Notes: generated by a model from the letters alone, not told the origin. A DNA stretch of 64,000 nucleotides from Welwitschia mirabilis (GCA_051453625.1 JBOZIK010000001.1:154923743-154987742); one strand, 5' to 3'. Numbered from the stretch's first letter, positions 1-11,146 are shown. Program-made: numbers and translations.

Positions 1-247
1 AAATGTTTATACCTAATCTTTATATGTTGTTGTGGTGGAAATGATATATTTTATTTACGTATGCAGTTGAAAGTAAATGCTAATTGAATGTTTATTATGG
101 ACACATGTTATTTATTCCTTTTTCTCATTGTTAAATATGGAGCATTATCTTGATTATATTATTATTAAAATCACCCGAGTGGCCAGGCAATCATTTATGA
201 GACATTATGTAACCCCTTTCTTAATTGCCCTCATTTACGATATTTTG

Positions 248-395
248 TCTTCTTATGCGAGGAATCTTTTCCAACTTTCATTCATCCTCATATGCAAGGA
301 ACCTTTGTCAACTTTTGTTTGTCCTCATATGTAAGAAATTTTTGCCAACCTTCGTTTATCCTCATATGCAAGAAATCTTTGCCAACTTTTGTTTG
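248..395. repeat. 37-bp tandem repeat, four copies
   Basis: The phrase TCCTCATATGCAAGGAA recurs at 285, 322 and 359, and a diverged copy begins near 248, giving a period of 37 bp. A further unit appears after the assembly gap at about 575. Copies differ by a few substitutions. The array lies directly upstream of a TATA box, so it may be part of a promoter or of an LTR U3 region; that role is inferred. Confidence 0.8.
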
Positions 396-472
396 TTCTT
401 ATACTCTTATGACTCTTCGCATTCTACCACATCTCAATTATAAATAGGATTCTCCTCCTCCTTTTTCCTCAC
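396..472 (+). promoter_or_regulatory. TATA promoter, copy 1
   Basis: A clean TATAAATAGG lies at 439-448, preceded by the block CTCTTCGCATTCTACCA. The same block and TATA box recur after the gap (657-666). No coding sequence follows. It is most simply the promoter of an LTR or of a lost gene. Confidence 0.5.
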
Positions 473-572
473 NNNNNNNNNNNNNNNNNNNNNNNNNNNN
501 NNNNNNNNNNNNNNNNNNNNNNNNNNNNNNNNNNNNNNNNNNNNNNNNNNNNNNNNNNNNNNNNNNNNNNNN
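473..572. other. Assembly gap (100 N)
   Basis: Exactly 100 N, a conventional size for a gap of unknown length. It separates two diverged copies of the same repeat-plus-promoter unit, so the gap probably sits inside a tandem duplication. Confidence 0.9.
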
Positions 573-760
573 TTCGTCCTCATATGTAAGGAATCTTTGA
601 CAACTTTCGTTTTTTCTTATATTCTTGTGACTCTTCGCATTCTACCAAATCTCAATTATAAATAGGGCTCTACTCCTCTTTCTTTCTCACTTTAATTTTG
701 TGAATAATCTTTTGCTATTGAGTCTTGGAGTTGGAAAAGCCTTGAAGACTTGCAAAGATC
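573..760 (+). promoter_or_regulatory. TATA promoter, copy 2, with leader
   Basis: TATAAATAGGG at 657-666 follows one more 37-bp-type unit and the CTCTTCGCATTCTACCA block. A pyrimidine-rich stretch and a leader-like segment follow (about 668-760). A possible poly(A) signal, AATAAA, lies in TTAATAAAGC near 1330. A TATA box and a downstream signal about 0.7 kb apart would fit a degraded LTR, but no second LTR copy or primer site was seen, so this is inference. Confidence 0.4.
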
Positions 761-1485
761 TTGAGTTCTTCTTGAGAATCGGTATAGTTCCTAACTCTTG
801 TGCTTCTTTGTTGGTCCTTTCTTATGCATTCTATATTGAGATTGTCATGTTTATTATGTGGTTCTTTACTTTTATGCTTTCTTGTTGATTCTTTTTATGC
901 AATATGTATAGAAATCATTATGCTATGTATGGCTTTATTCTCTTGTCATTTTTTGATGGCCTCTTGTATTCATTTGATCAATGTATATAAAATTCCTATA
1001 AGTTAGTTATGTTTTCTTGTATAAGAAAAACTCTGTGTTGAACCATATTGCGTCTTCATGTATTTTTCCTCGACATCTTGGAATTATCTTCTTGTTTGAA
1101 ATGAAGACTTGTGATGACATCTATTATACTCATCTTGTAACCTGTTATGTTGTGGTTAATCCTCTCTGAGTTTTTTGATATCATCTCATTAGACTTACGG
1201 TTATGGATTTTCCACAGATCGTCGAACGAGGCAGTGGAATGAGTTTGAATTCTTTGCATACTATTATTATATCAATGTGAAAAGTTTTATTGCAATATTT
1301 CATTATACAACCTTGGTACGAACTCGTGATTAATAAAGCTTTTCTTGTGTTTATCAGAGTTTTGTAATATATTTTTGACAAAATTTCTTTTAAATGTGGA
1401 CAAGAGAGTTTCCCTCCTTTCTAAAGGAATTTAAATACCAAGAATAAGAAGTTACCTTTCCTCTTGAAATTAATTAAGGGTTGTA
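761..1485. other. Unassigned AT-rich stretch
   Basis: No protein family, RNA gene or clear repeat was recognised. Short open frames here lack codon-like composition. It may be the R/U5 part of a degraded LTR that begins with the TATA box at 657. Confidence 0.4.
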
Positions 1486-1585
1486 NNNNNNNNNNNNNNN
1501 NNNNNNNNNNNNNNNNNNNNNNNNNNNNNNNNNNNNNNNNNNNNNNNNNNNNNNNNNNNNNNNNNNNNNNNNNNNNNNNNNNNNN
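1486..1585. other. Assembly gap (100 N)
   Basis: 100 N. The flanks show no shared sequence, so its true size is unknown. Confidence 0.9.
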
Positions 1586-1734
1586 AGACAATGGTAACCC
1601 AAAGTCTGACCCTTGCGAAATAATGTAATAATATTCATACACAAGATGAAACCTAAATATATTTTTAAACTACTAAGTAAATAGAACACAATACAGGCTT
1701 ACATTAGTTTGTAATAATTGTAACTATCATCTCT

Positions 1735-2310
1735 GACTATAATATTGTAAAATGTAGTCAACAGAGGCATCTAAAATCATATCTTTTTGCTCTATATTTT
1801 CAATAAAATTCAATCTAGGATGTTTAAATAAAATATTTCTTATGGTCCTTCATGACATACTAATAGCTTATGAAGTAAAAATTTGTTTAAATAAATGCAT
1901 ATATAATTGAGATAGTTCAGAATCATCTATGCCAAGTAATGAATTTATATAACTAAGAGTAATATGCAATGAAGTATCTATGGCCTAAGTCTGAGAATCC
2001 CTTATGTTGTCATCTATCTCATGAATGTTGGCATAGAATTTCCTCACCACTAAATTTGGAATACTCTAATCTAACTCAATAATCATTTCCCATCTGAGTC
2101 AAGAGAAGTAAGCCACAAGCTGATCTTTGTGTTGTTTTTGAAATCCAAGGTTTCTTTCTATAATTATAGACTTTCTTATCCATGTTTTGTACTTCTGCCT
2201 CATGATAAAACTAAGGCTCATACTAAGATCTTTGAGGATCTGATGCTTGTTCTTTGTCTCTTGAAGTACCAATAGACCTTCTTCTAATCAATTTTGTGAA
2301 AATATATGGA
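1735..2310 (-). pseudogene. Relic of plant retroelement protein (putative plant transposon protein type)
   Basis: Reading the minus strand from about 2235 down to 1740 gives one long frame broken only by a few stops. It contains SIIIERNLGFQ, then VVRKFYANIHEI, then ITLSYINSLLGI. This order (basic R..V.ERgf, then a V..FY.N block, then a LSyinsLLGI block) is that of the 'putative plant transposon protein' domain common in plant retroelement polyproteins. That match is from memory of the family pattern and was not searched. Several stops are TAG, TAA or TGA where Gln or Trp would fit, as expected from C-to-T decay. No LTR can be assigned to it. Confidence 0.5.
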
Positions 2311-2569
2311 AATGTGAATAAAAAATAACTAATATGTTAAAAATAATAAAAAATATTTACTTGTATAAAAAAACAACCATGTTCTTGCTCGCTGTGAAGA
2401 TGTCTCCCAAATCAAGATGTCTTTCTAGAGAAATCTGAGAATGTTAGCCCTAAAAATGCTCTGAGAGGGTCAAGTGAAGACTTGAAAATAAGATTTGATG
2501 ATCTATTTTCCAACTAAAAAGGGTTAAAACCCTAGTTTCTAGTTTTTTCTTTTTTTTAATTTCTACATT

Positions 2570-2850
2570 AATACAAGATTTATGTCTACCTACTCAAAGA
2601 TGTCTACCTACTGAAAGATGTCTAAACTATGGAAAGTAGATGTCTATGAAGTTAAATATGTTTGTTATCAAAAATTCCGTAATACATTTTCTTACTATTA
2701 AGACATCTACCAAATCAAAGATGTTTATTTTCAAAAATTAAAAGATATACCTAACCTTCAAATACACCTGTAAAACTCAAGACATCTACAAATCTAAAGA
2801 TATCTCTCTGATAGATGTCTACAAAACAGAAGATGTCTATCATGAAAATT
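2570..2850 (+). repeat. Cluster of GATGTC/GACATC motifs, LTR U3 fragment in inverted orientation
   Basis: AGATGTCTAC or its complement AGACATCTAC occurs about eight times in 280 bp (near 2598, 2617, 2638, 2701, 2781, 2812, 2829). The stretch AAGATATCTCTCTGATAGATGTCTACAA resembles, in reverse complement, the copia LTR near 6625-6680. It therefore looks like a copy of the U3 region of that LTR, placed in the opposite orientation. The motif role is discussed under findings. Confidence 0.5.
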
Positions 2851-2970
2851 TGTAAAACTTCTAAAAAGTTCTATGACAAATATTATAATAATAGTATACT
2901 TTGAAAAAGTAAAATATCACACATAGAATTTAAATTTTACTATATCTATATATAATTTCAACTCATAGAT

Positions 2971-3075
2971 AAATCATAATACCTGTTGACTTATCTAAGA
3001 ATTAAATCATAATACCTATTGACATACCTATGGCATTGAGAATTAAATCCTAATACTTATTGACTTACTTGATTG
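2971..3075. repeat. 33-40 bp tandem repeat, three copies
   Basis: AAATCATAATACCTRTTGAC begins at 2971, 3004 and 3044 with minor changes. It lies right where the copia pol reading frame of the neighbouring element is lost, so it may mark the break point. Confidence 0.7.
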
Positions 3076-3229
3076 GGTAAGGCCCAATCCCTAAGTTTAT
3101 ACATAATTTTTCAAAACTTTTAGTACTTAATGGTTTTTGTTAATACATCATCAAGTTAATCGTCAATATTAGTATATTGTATCACAATGTTTTTGTTGTG
3201 CTTTCTATGTTGTATTAAATTCTTTTCTT

Positions 3230-3850
3230 TCCAAGCATTTCCTTTTCTTCTTCCCCTTTTGTATCTTTCATAGATTTAATTATCAATGCTTTTTTATTTG
3301 AGAAATTCTCTTATCATTTTTTTTGTAGATAAGATTTTGAATAGATCTTTGTTTTCATGTCTAAGCTTCCTATGTCATAGCTTTGCTTTACATGTTTTAC
3401 TTAATAAACACTTGGTTCTATTATTACATAAATCTTGTAAAGTAGTAATATAAACATTAAACTTTCTTATACTAGTAAATAGAAAATTTGTTGGATTTTG
3501 TTCTCTAATAACACAATCCTCTTTTGTAAAGGTAATAGAAAAATTTGCATTGCATAATTAACTTATACTCAAAATATTATGTTACAAAACTTTTACAAAA
3601 AATACATGTTTTACCTCTAGTAGATTACCTTCTTCAATAATACAAATACCTTTGATTGGTGCCTTTGTGTTATCTTCAAAGATTACCACTCGTTTATCTT
3701 ATTCCACCAATGTGATGAAGTTGGATTTGTCTCTCCTCATGTGTCCTAAGCATCCATTGTCAACATACTAAGCATGCTTATTTATTGCTTTAAGTATAAT
3801 TTATGCTAAAAGTGCTATTTTTGATTTTGGTACCATAATTTTCTTGATTA
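3230..3850 (-). pseudogene. Copia protease end and GAG-pre-integrase domain (relic)
   Basis: On the minus strand near 3775-3720 the frame reads YVDNGCLGHM, matching the copia block W-Y-L-D-S-G-C-S-x-H-M that precedes GAG-pre. It continues with VVIFEDNTKAPIKGIC, matching V-T-F-G-D-N-x-K-G-x-I-x-G, and with LCNANFSITFTKEDCVI and a LRHENKDLFKIL block equivalent to the LGH...L..L part of GAG-pre. The catalytic D-S-G of the protease block has become D-N-G. Several in-frame stops are present. The frame ends without an integrase core. Confidence 0.75.
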
Positions 3851-4589
3851 ATCCTGCACAAAACATTGTACCATTTTACTAGGCCTCTTGCCTTATTAGT
3901 ATAATTTCTATTTTTGAATTTCATTAAACACTTATATTGATAATGATCTCTATTATAATAATAATAATAGATAATATTATTTATAAATGTTAAATGTTGA
4001 TACCTTAGGTTGTAATTCCATTTTTTAAATAAAGGTCCTGAAGTACTAGTCGAGGCTTCATTGTTTTCTAATCCACTTTTGTCATTTGAGCTCCTACATT
4101 ACCCAAGCATGATAATTAATGTCTCCTTTCCTTGGGTAAGTTTCTCATTGATTTTTTTTAAGTCTCATAGTTCCTATCTTACATTTTTCAAATCATATGT
4201 TAGTCTACTAATTTAAGCTTTAAGAGCTAATTTTTTAGAAGATAATTTACTACAAGAAATCTTTTCTTGTTCATAAGCTTCGTCACAAGTATGAAGTAAT
4301 TTATTCATCTTAATACATATCTTGTGCAAATTAACAATTTTTTTAGAAATTAAGTCATACCTTTATTGAAGATCCATATCTGTATCATCTTTACTTTTTG
4401 ATTTATATTCTTTTGTTATCTCATCATTTTCTTCTTGAAAATGTACAATAGCCATGTAGGAAGGATGAGATTTCTTATCTTCAAATGTTTCTACTTCCAT
4501 TGCTTTTTTATCATTATCCCATCTTGTGAAAAAGATCTTCTTTTATTTTGCTTGTTCTTTCTTTTCTTTTCTTGCATTCTATTAGAACT

Positions 4590-4645
4590 AGTACATTCTG
4601 AGATTATATGTCCTCGTCCACCACATAGTTGACTTTTCAATTTGA
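4590..4645 (-). pseudogene. Copia gag zinc knuckle (damaged)
   Basis: The minus strand encodes SQLCGGRGHIISEC, a CCHC knuckle in which the last three ligands (C, H, C) are present with normal spacing, but the first Cys appears to be Ser. It lies between gag and protease of copia A, the expected place. Confidence 0.6.
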
Positions 4646-4822
4646 AAACATCAAATTTAAAAGGAAAAGAAGTGTTGCTAGAAGACTTATCTTTAAACTT
4701 ACCTTTGACTTAAAATCCTAATGATTTTTTAAAGTCCTCCCTTTTATTGTACTTGTGTGACAGTCTTTTTACCCTCCCTGTGATGAGAGCAATTTCTTCA
4801 TCTACTTCATCCTTAGATCATC

Positions 4823-5560
4823 TTATTCTAGTTTTTTATTTACCTTTCCTTTTAAACTTTGTTTTGTGCTTTCACTTGCCTTAAGAGCAATGGGCTTTTC
4901 TTTTAAAGCACCATCTTGAATGAGATTATTTTTGTAGGTTGTTAGAGCACTTTTTAGCTCTTTTATCTTTATGGAGTTAAAATCTCTTAACTCTTTCATG
5001 GCTATAGTTTTGGGCCTGTATTTAGAGGTTAGAGATCTAATAACTTTTTGTATTACTTTGGCCTTTAGAAGAATTTTATCAATGCCTTGTATAGCATTCA
5101 CAATATTGGAGACTCTTTTGAAGTACTTGTGAACTCTCTCTCCATTGTTCATATCCATATAAGTATCTTTAACTACTTGACAATAGAAGTACCTTCATAT
5201 GTTCCAACTAGAACATTCCAAATATCTTATGTCATCTTGTAACCTACTATTCTATTCAACTCCTTAATTGTTAGAGCTAAATAAAGAGCATTGTTGGTTT
5301 TGGAATAATATATTAAGGCTGCTTTCTCTTTGTCTTTCCAATCTTTTCTTTAATTGATCTGTGTGATGGTATTTCTTGTAACATTCGTTATGGTTTCTAT
5401 AGGATCTGTATATCCTTCTTCTATGCTTTGTCAAATCTAAGACTCAAAAGACTATAGGTACATCTACATCTTCATCTTCTAATAAGTGTAGTTTATCCCA
5501 TCGAAGAGTAGAGTTCTAACATATGGCACTCCTTTCATAGTTTACTTAAGGATGTTACTC
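4823..5560 (-). pseudogene. Copia A gag (UBN2-type capsid)
   Basis: An open stretch of 111 residues (4823-5158) starts MDMNNGERVHKYFKRVSNIV and contains KVIRSLTSKYRPKTIAM, then IKELKSALTTY. This is the typical second half of the plant copia gag (UBN2/DUF4219): V..Y..ri..i.n.l, then iLrSLp.ky.p.v.ai, then L..L...L...E. The upstream part (5160-5560) encodes LLFDGINYTY, equivalent to the N-terminal L-F-D-G-x-N-Y-x-x-W block, but is interrupted by stops. Gag would form the virus-like particle in the cytoplasm. Confidence 0.8.
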
Positions 5561-5571
5561 CTTTTCATGAG

Positions 5572-5588
5572 TACCCACTCTGATACCA
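5572..5588 (-). promoter_or_regulatory. Primer binding site, initiator Met-tRNA type
   Basis: On the minus strand the sequence is TGGTATCAGAGTGGGTA, close to the TGGTATCAGAGC primer site complementary to the 3' end of plant initiator tRNA-Met. It lies two bases inside the LTR edge at 5591. It fixes the orientation and the LTR boundary of copia A. Confidence 0.85.
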
Positions 5589-5590
5589 CT

Positions 5591-6732
5591 TGTTAAACTT
5601 AGAGGGGAGGAACGAATGAGTTTTATTAAATAAAATTTTCATCAATAATAAATTTTAAAAAAAGTATAATAAATACCTTACTAAGATAAAGTGATTTCCC
5701 AACCTAGGTACATCCACACATAGAGGGTAGCTACTTCTCACACCTCTAGATACTTTTAACCTGCAAAGAATAGTGGTTTGGGCTCACCACCAACCTTATA
5801 ATAATATGAGAGTATCCTCGTAAGGTGGCACTCTCTTCCCCTAAAAAAAAAAAAACACAACAATGTGCTCACAAGTACAACCACAAAGTGAGATGCTTCT
5901 CACAAGGCAACAAACTCTTTCCCTTAGGGAGATAAGAAAGTGCACACAAGCACAACCATAAAATAACATGCTTTTTGCAAGGCAGCAAACTCTTTCCTTC
6001 AGGAAATAATAATGTGCACATAAGCACAACCATAAAGTATGATGCTTCTTGTAAAGTAGCAAACTCTTCCCTTTAGGGAAACCTAATAATACAACACAAG
6101 TGCCCACAGGAACTCACAAAGTCACTTGTATAAAGGTTACTTACAATAAGGAATTCTATCGAGGAATCTTTGATATTTAGTATTACAAGAATGGACTATA
6201 TAATAATATTTAAGAATGAGATAGCCAAACAATATAATATGTAATAACTAAATACAATAATAAGCCTAAATGATGTTCCTTTGAAGTAGAGCTTGAGTTC
6301 CTTATTATCGTTATCATCATAAGTGCAAATGAATAATCCAACAATGTACGATCCAAGAATGAATGATGTCTTAAAAGTTCCTTTGCAAGTGATAGCTTTG
6401 ATCCCTTGTGAGTAGTTCTAACTACATATGAATTCTTTTTTATATATTTGATGCATTTGTTATATGCCTTAGATTCCTTTGATCTATTCTATCATGTTCT
6501 ATTTTTATACTATTTGAGAGATGCTAGCTATTTGATCTTGAATAGTAGTCATTTAAGCTATAGCTGGTACATCATATATGTCTTTAAGCTATAGACATAT
6601 TTATCATTGACATCTTCAAGAGTCTAGAAATCTTTATCATAGATGTCTTCTATTTTGTAGATATCTTCAGTTAACTCATGATGCATTTTTAATTTTAAGC
6701 TTTTCATGAGATATCATCTTGAAGGTCTAACA
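5591..6732 (-). repeat. 5' LTR of copia A
   Basis: On the plus strand it starts TGTTAAACTTAG next to the primer site. The far edge is placed at GGTCTAACA (about 6732), giving TGTTAG...TAACA ends on the minus strand. The inner edge is well supported; the outer edge is inferred from the terminal motif only. On the minus strand it holds a TATA-like ATATATAAAAAAG (complement of about 6436-6448), with GATGTC-type motifs upstream of it (about 6580-6670). Confidence 0.6.
5864..6087. repeat. 74-75 bp minisatellite inside the copia A LTR, three units
   Basis: GTGCNCAYAAGYACAACC begins at 5865, 5940 and 6014. Each unit also carries GATGCTTCTYRCAA and CAAACTCTTTCC. The array lies between the TATA-like box and the primer site, that is in the transcribed R/U5 side. 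The 88-residue open frame across it is a by-product of the repeat (period near a multiple of three) and not a gene. Confidence 0.8.
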
Positions 6733-8390
6733 TTGACTTATGCTATTTGTGATCTGTTTTTCTTTTGATTAACCTATCTACACAATAATACAAAATATTT
6801 AACAAGTGAAATCATTAAAACTATATTTACCCACATATACTAATGTGTTTCTAAGAAAATGTTATGCCTATTTTGAGTCTGATTGTTAAAGTTACATTTA
6901 CCTAAGATCTTTAATTTTAATGAAACATGGCTAAAAGATGGAATCTATCTTATGTCATGTTTCTTATGTTTAAAAGCTTTTGATTGGGATAATATTTTTC
7001 TTAATTATGCTAATAAGCCACTGATCCCCTTAATGTGCATAAAAATGAATATGAGAAGACAAGGGGGTGAAGTCTTCTCCAAACATATATCTCATTAATT
7101 ACTTAATTGGTTTATCTAATTACATTAAAGCTATGAATGCTTGCTGGTAATGTAGCTCTAATGATCTAATTATGACATAATCAACTTCATAGAGGCTATA
7201 AAAGTTAACTAGAAATGCAACACTGATTTCCTTACAAAACAATATGCTTAACTCTATTGGAAAAAAATGCCATAACACTAGATGTTCAATATGATTTAAA
7301 GGCTTAAAATAAAGGACATGTCTATGCTAGTAGAAAAAGGGAAATTGCATTAAAGGCATTCTGTGTTCTATTATCTTTTAACTTTTAGACTTAAGGTTTG
7401 TTCTGATTTCGTGAATTCTTATAAGTTACTTAGTTGATACTACACTTTTTTGATATTGAGATCCACTAAAAATTATAAAAATAAAGGCCATTAACTTAGG
7501 TAGGATTCCCCCTTTATTCATTAGTTGTATGGTTAAGTTCTTTGACAAATTTTTATTTTTCATCTTCATCACCCACTCCACTTCACCCTCGTTTCATGAG
7601 AAATAACTTTATAATGTATAAAGTTCTTTTTAGGAATTAACTTTTCACTTAGAATTTCTAGCAAGAAGTAAAATGGTTGTCTCACATTAGTTAGTTTTTT
7701 CTTTTCATACTTATTTCCATGGCTTTATATATTTTTCTTTCAATAAGAAAGACTTGTCAAGATTTTTTTAAGGATATGTTCTTAAAATAGCTCTAACACT
7801 TTCTATCATAAAAGTTTAAGGATAAAGTTCATTTTTTGTTTGGAAGAATGGCATCCATATGTCACATCATTTTTCAAATAATTTTTAAATTTTGATGCTT
7901 TAATTTCAGAAAATTATTCATAACTTTTTTTTCATACTTGAGTGTTTTACCTGAAACAATTTTTTTCCATGTTAATCATTTAATTATCAACTCTTTGTTA
8001 GGAATTTGGTGAAATTCTAATTATGAGGTATGTAGTATGTAAAAATTAACATTTTAATCAAGGTACTTGATCAATTTATCTTAATAGAATATATTAATGT
8101 AATCAAGTTATCATAAAAACATATCTTCTATTACTTTTCTATAATAATTATTAAATTATCATCTTCCCATATCATTTTCAAGATATTTATCTCATTTAGA
8201 AGAACATTGTAAAATAAAAACATCATTTTCTCTGAAACATTGACATCACTGTCAAAGTCACTAGCGTTATCATTTCTTCAGAGCAGAACACTTAAAAACT
8301 CACATTCTTGACTTGTCATGTAAAATTTAGTCAAATGTATTTATGGGTTAATTAGATTTCACATCAAAATAAACTATCATCTCTTACAAC
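6733..8390. other. Unassigned AT-rich intergenic DNA
   Basis: No recognisable protein domain, RNA gene or repeat was found on either strand. The 71-residue open frame at 6883-7098 has no family resemblance and no supporting context. Confidence 0.4.
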
Positions 8391-8653
8391 ACATGGTGGT
8401 AATGACGATGACACGCAGTGGTGACATGTAGCAATGTCAAGTAGGATGATGGTGAAGACACATGGTAGCATCATTGGTTAACAAAATCAAGAGTGTTCAA
8501 AAGCTAAGTTTTAGGCTCATTATAATGATTTCTACATAATGCAAGATGATAAAATGCTATATGCCATGTTTTGTAACCACTCCCCTAATGCTATAAGCCA
8601 AAGGCTTGTAACAACCCCTTATCCCATACTTGCCTACAAAAGGGCCTTAAGCA
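8390..8653 (+). repeat. Athila-type LTR, U3 part, interrupted by insertion
   Basis: The stretch holds TTGTAACCACTCC, CTATAAGCCAAAGGCTTGTAAC and CTACAAAAGGGCCTTAA. In reverse complement the Athila LTRs at 19.8 and 28.5 kb show the same order (GTAACCACTCC, then the TATA box CTATAAAAGGGCCTTAA). This is therefore the U3 and TATA region of a related LTR in plus orientation. It stops where the nested element begins at 8654 and seems to resume at 11,490. Confidence 0.55.
8649..8653. other. Target site duplication AAGCA (left)
   Basis: AAGCA here is repeated at 11,490-11,494, directly abutting the two outer ends of the nested LTR element. Confidence 0.75.
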
Positions 8654-8965
8654 TGAAGGGTATTTTGAAATCCATTTTTAATTGAAGGCAATGATGGATA
8701 CTCACAGTCTCAAATTACTAAACTAACCCCAACACAGAATGCAAAATGATGAGAAAGATTTTCTGAAAAATTCAAGACATTGGAGCTTTGAGGATTCTTC
8801 ATTAAAATTAGCTTAATTATTTCATTGTAGCTCTTAATTTATACATTTCTTAATCCCAAATATGGGTGATTATTATGCCACAAATCCTAGATCCATATTC
8901 AAATATTAGTAAATCTAATAACAAACACATACATATTTAAGCTAAATAAGAAGTAAAACCCAACA
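8654..8965 (-). repeat. 3' LTR of nested element
   Basis: This copy matches 11,168-11,489 over its length, for instance GGGTATTTTGAAATCC, TGGAGCTTTGAGGATTCTTC, and TAGTAAATCTAATAACAAACACAT. On the minus strand a conserved TATA box (ATGTATAAATTA, complement of about 8837-8848) follows the LTR start by about 120 bp. Confidence 0.75.
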
Positions 8966-8967
8966 AA

Positions 8968-8975
8968 CCCTCCTT
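8968..8975 (-). promoter_or_regulatory. Polypurine tract of nested element
   Basis: On the minus strand AAGGAGGG lies two bases before the LTR start TGTTGGG. This is the usual place of the plus-strand primer in LTR elements. Confidence 0.6.
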
Positions 8976-8989
8976 AATCTTAAATTCCC

Positions 8990-11130
8990 AAATATGTGAA
9001 GAATTTAACATTACAATTGGTGGAACATGCCTCCACATAGCATTAGAGCACACATCCAAAACACTAAGCTAAAAAACCACCAATCTTCAAACTAATGATG
9101 GGAGCACCAAGCTACCAAAATGTGTAACTTCAAGGAAGATTTCCTTCAAGTGATCTTCCCAAATGAATTCACACTCTTCATCCTATACAAGTTCAAAGAA
9201 GACATCCTTTGAGTGGTCTCCTTAAGCAATTTGTATACATTGCTTGAAATTAAATACTACCAAATCAAAGGAACTAATTCCAACCATAAAAGAAATCTTT
9301 AAAACCCATTGATTCTTCAAAGAAATCACCGCATAAAGTATTTACTAACCATTACAAAGTGCACTTATCATAATAATATGAACTAACCATAGCAAGCGAT
9401 AAATCCAAAGAAATGGGACACATCTATAATTATAAATGGAATACCCCCTAGAAAGGAAGCTAAACCAAGCAATTTTCTTATAAAAACAATAATACAAGAA
9501 GTATTTCATACCACTTCTTACACTATCATTCTACATGAAATTGCATACCACATGATTGATTGGGATAAGCCCTTAACTTATATTTTACTAATAAATCTTC
9601 ACTCAATAAGAGTTGGTAAATTTAACCTCGTAAGATAAAAAGCCTTATACATAAATTTTAACATATATGTATATAAAATAGACCCTTTAGACAACATCAT
9701 ATGAATTAGTAACAATATGTTAAATCACACTTACATATGCATTTGAATCCCTTGAATAGTAGGGCTAAAGATGCACATATTAACTAGTTGTAATTCTTAA
9801 ATCTAATGTAATTGTCTCCTTACAATTATAATCCAATGCTTTAATGTTAGCTACAACATATCACTAAATACACCTAAAGAACAGTGATAATATTTCTAAA
9901 AGAATCAAGTAGTGTAGCAAAATCTTCTTGAATTACTAGATTGAAATGACTGTCGGCATCATCCAAGCTCTCAATGATGTCCCATTCCTCTGTAATTAGA
10001 CATCTATTAGTAAATTGATTAGATGTTAGCACAAAAAAAATAATAATAAGATTATGATTTCTCCTCAAAATACTTTAGAGAATATTCATAAGGAAATTGG
10101 AGGTAATCTTGTTGAGGCAACTACAACATGCCTAGAAGAAATTATCCATTCCAATAGCCTCTAGATTTCATAGTGGCTTCATCATAACCTCATAAATATC
10201 TTCCCCACATAATTTTTACCTCTAGAAACTCTGATTATAGATACAAGATCCATTCACTCACACACTTTTCATATCAATAACAGTTATGTTCATTTTCGCA
10301 CTCAAGAAACTTATATACGCTGTATTATCCATGAATACATTTACACTTACATCCTTCTCCACTCTCATCACTCATGGATCATTCAATTGAAATTTCATTA
10401 CACTTAGACATATCTTTGACTTTCATTCATTGAGAACCTTATCTTTGTTATAGTACTCAATGTTGATGTAATCCAAAAATGGTGTTATTAGACTTCTAGT
10501 ATGGATCCAACTCAAAATACCTCCTCCTTTTGATACCAAACTCTATTGAGATGGTTGTCTATAAAAAAAGAATTTAGAGTTGTATCATCTATGAACCTTA
10601 GGTTTTTTATCTTCCTTATGTAATCTCCATTCAATTCCAATACCAATTTATCTTCTAGCCTATCTCTATATCATTACCAATTCTAAAGGCCAGTGTGCAT
10701 CCATGAGTCTAGGATCATAACATCTCCAACATTTAGAGTAGGATTCGTATTCTAATAACTATATAGTTAATGATTTCTATTATACAAAAAAAATCTTAGA
10801 ATCAGCTACATAGAGAGCCCTAAATTTAACATTTCAAGTCCATACATGATGATGATAACCTTGTGGCTATGAATAGTATCAATGTGGAACGTACAACTAG
10901 TGAAGTCAATACAAGAAAAGTATTAATAAGAAATGAAAGCAAAGGAGTTGAGAAGTGGCTTGATCTTGAAGGATTTAAAAGCCATGATATCCATGTATTT
11001 GCCTTCTCTATTGAGTTTGGATATAATTTTTGAAGACATAATGGCATATTTCTACCTTAAAATGACAAGGAAAAGGAAGAACTCAAACGGTAGGGGAATC
11101 ATGGTGCTCATGCTATGGTAGGATTCTGAG
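8990..11130. other. Interior of nested element, no recognised coding sequence
   Basis: No gag, protease, RT or integrase motif is visible on either strand. Minus-strand open stretches, for example 9874-10,068 with CLITEEWDIIESLDD, have protein-like composition but match no family I know. A captured host gene fragment is possible and untested. Confidence 0.4.
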
Positions 11131-11146
11131 GCTAGCTATTACACCA
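11131..11146 (-). promoter_or_regulatory. Degenerate primer binding site of nested element
   Basis: On the minus strand TGGTGTAATAGCTAGC matches TGGTATCAGAGCTAGC at 13 of 16 positions, the initiator Met-tRNA type site. It is about 20 bases from the homologous LTR edge, further than usual, so either the LTR edge lies closer or the match is chance. Confidence 0.35.

Larger units (their letters stand above)
3100..6732 (-). mobile_element. Truncated Ty1/copia retrotransposon A
   Basis: The element reads right to left: a 5' LTR (5591-6732), a primer site (5572-5588), gag (about 4820-5560), a zinc knuckle (about 4590-4640), and protease plus GAG-pre (about 3230-3850). Integrase, RT and RNase H are absent; homology stops near 3100. 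No 3' LTR is seen in the same orientation, although an inverted U3-like fragment lies at 2570-2850. All coding parts carry stops and frameshifts, so it is dead. Confidence 0.8.

Noticed and set aside
248-395. Short regular repeats that could suggest a CRISPR-like array
   Set aside because: The units are directly adjacent with no unique spacers, and the context is a plant nuclear genome.
5841-6107. 88-residue minus-strand frame with repeated Cys/Leu text
   Set aside because: It is a translation of the LTR minisatellite, whose period stays close to a multiple of three; no start context or homology.
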